A stretch of 64,000 bases of DNA from CAVPMW01 sp963706515. GTDB taxonomy: Bacteria > Chloroflexota > Anaerolineae > Anaerolineales > UBA4823. Positions within the stretch are counted from its first letter, which is position 1. Every line of letters starts with the position of its first letter. The stretch is from the NCBI GenBank assembly GCA_963706515.1, contig CAVPMW010000010.1, forward strand, positions 372,001-436,000. Reading direction: 5' to 3'. This document shows, piece after piece, positions 63,032-64,000 of the stretch. The notes beneath the pieces were generated by a model, which saw nothing but the letters and a program-made list of their open reading frames with translations, was not told the DNA's origin and ran no database searches. The position numbers and the translations under genes are program-made.

Positions 63032-63433
63032 TCAATTTAGCAGCAATTCGGCAGCAAGAAGACCGCGTTCAGTCTGAACCTCAGATGAACGGAGCGGCAG
63101 GGCGGCAAAGTCTGGCGATGAAGGGAGCGGCAGAGGGCGGCCGCTCGTGGGCCGCCCCCAAATCGTCGTGCCTCTATCGGATTCTGTCGGCGCGGGTGTC
63201 TCGTCCGGCGCGGGCGTCTCTTCCGCAGGCGGCATTTCGGCAGCTGGCGGCGTCTCGGCGGCCGGCGGCGCGGCAGGCGCCTCGGCGGGCTGCTCGGTCA
63301 TCGGCTGCTCGACCTTCACGCCCGTTTCGCCCTTGTGCCCGTACATGAAATAGGCAGCGATGACGAGGGCGAGCACGATGCCGCCCAATACGATCGCAAG
63401 GAATGTCCTGCTGCCCTGGTTGTCGTTTGCCAT
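63032..63433 (-). CDS. Small membrane protein with a Pro/Ala/Glu-rich tail
   Basis: 133 residues. One membrane helix, TFLAIVLGGIVLALVIAAYF, after a short N-terminus (MANDNQGSR), then a periplasmic or cytoplasmic low-complexity part (EETPAPDETPAPTE). The last 40 residues may be shifted by an indel. GGGAGGAGA precedes the ATG. Family unknown. It sits between the symporter and the efflux pump on the same strand, but with gaps that do not prove an operon. Confidence 0.65.
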   Translation of the reverse strand: MANDNQGSRTFLAIVLGGIVLALVIAAYFMYGHKGETGVKVEQPMTEQPAEAPAAPPAAETPPAAEMPPAEETPAPDETPAPTESDRGTTIWGRPTSGRPLPLPSSPDFAALPLRSSEVQTERGLLAAELLLN

Positions 63434-63534
63434 GTGTCAATCTCCTCCCTGTCGAGGGGCGTTCGAATCGAAGCGCTGAACCTATCGAGGAATGACCCAG
63501 CGGTCGAGAGCCGCTTGGCGCTGAGTGAATAAGA

Positions 63535-64000
63535 TCAGCGTGCGGTCGAGGCGGCGCTGCGTCGCGCCATGCGATCGAAGAGCGGCGAAAGCGCGACGGC
63601 GACGAGGAAATTGATCAGCACCGAATAGAGGGCGGCGTAGCCCGGCACGGTGACGCCGAAGATCTCGAGCGGATAGACCGATGAGGTGAAGCCTTGGGTG
63701 GCGGCCATATAGGTGCCGATGGCGGTGCCCGCGGCCCACCCGATCAGCAGCGCGAGCGCATTGAACGCGCGCGTATAGAGACCGAGCAGGATCGGCGGCA
63801 GGAGCTGGATGATCCAGATGCCGCCGAGCAGCTGGAGCTGGATGGCATAGGCTTGCGGAATGGCGAGGATGAACACCACCGCGCCGATCTTGACCACCAG
63901 CGAGACGATCTTGGCCATGCGCGCTTCGTCGGCCTCGCTGCAATCCGGGCGCAGGAACTCCTTGTAGAGATTGCGGGTGAAGAGATTGGCGCAGGCGATC
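63535..64000 (-). CDS. Sodium:solute symporter, C-terminal part, off the right edge
   Basis: The last 154 residues or so of an SSS-family transporter (about 500-560 in all), open to the window edge. Seen: CANLFTRNLYKEFLRPDCSE (a loop typical of monocarboxylate MctP-like members), then helices IVSLVVKIGAVVFILAIPQ, QLQLLGGIWIIQLLPPILLG, LALLIGWAAGTAIGTYMAA and YAALYSVLINFLVAVALSPL, with a basic tail. A monocarboxylate permease is likely but the substrate-binding half is outside. Confidence 0.85.
   Translation of the reverse strand, partial: IACANLFTRNLYKEFLRPDCSEADEARMAKIVSLVVKIGAVVFILAIPQAYAIQLQLLGGIWIIQLLPPILLGLYTRAFNALALLIGWAAGTAIGTYMAATQGFTSSVYPLEIFGVTVPGYAALYSVLINFLVAVALSPLFDRMARRSAASTAR

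Overview
The window is almost entirely alphaproteobacterial and most likely from the Hyphomicrobiales (Rhizobiales), near the Bradyrhizobium/Xanthobacter side. The evidence is gene content and order: the rsh, DUF2062, pdxJ, acpS, lepB, rnc, era, recO series, phosphatidylcholine synthase, IalB, DUF3775, the mfd/sdhE pair divergent from recG and DUF502, and Bradyrhizobium-type palindromic repeats. The first 3.4 kb does not belong to that genome. It carries two tandem GH94 phosphorylase genes of visibly lower GC, and it meets the rest inside recO at about 3403-3412, cutting both genes. I read this as a contig chimera or, less likely, a real insertion.

Layout. 1-3.4 kb: foreign GH94 pair. 3.4-16 kb: conserved housekeeping block (recO to rsh, rpoZ, folK, NYN nuclease, family-5 uracil-DNA glycosylase, DUF3775, peroxiredoxin-like protein, smpB, dapA). 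16-24 kb: envelope genes (lytic transglycosylase, hydrolase, BON-repeat protein, TerC, YihY). 24-32 kb: small secreted and membrane proteins, tRNA-Ser(UGA), a TonB-like protein, a pentapeptide protein, a second TerC, Pcs, and a porin with a broken duplicate start. 32-35 kb: UbiH-type monooxygenase, lipid A acyltransferase, HspQ. 35-38.3 kb: accessory patch (O-methyltransferase, cupin, serine hydrolase, GH1 remnant). 38-51 kb: IalB, a peptide-binding protein with an AMP-ligase-like protein, Mfd, SdhE, RecG, DUF502, a SPOR protein. 51-64 kb: glmS-glmU, a second SPOR-like protein, an amino-acid-binding protein, a zinc metallopeptidase, an RND pump with its fusion protein, and a sodium:solute symporter running off the end.

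Sequence quality matters for reading this annotation. From about 3.6 to 32.9 kb and from 51.5 to 63 kb almost every long gene is split by one- or two-base indels, while every gene from 32.9 to 51.5 kb is open. Conserved genes such as rsh, rnc, glmS and glmU are affected, so I treat these as sequencing errors rather than decay and give whole-gene coordinates. Gene starts and internal residues in the affected genes are approximate.

Functionally the window is dominated by core cell biology: stringent response, RNA processing, signal peptide cleavage, cofactor synthesis, cell-wall precursor synthesis (glmS, glmU, dapA, flanked by SPOR proteins), DNA repair (recO, udg, mfd, recG), ribosome rescue (smpB), membrane lipids (pcs, acyltransferase, acpS) and export or uptake. 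I did not find a convincing new defence, mobile or biosynthetic system. The items most worth a second look are the junction at 3.4 kb, the uneven indel density, a degenerate AMP-ligase paired with a binding protein, a possible small RNA at 58.6-58.8 kb, and remnants of a porin and a beta-glucosidase.
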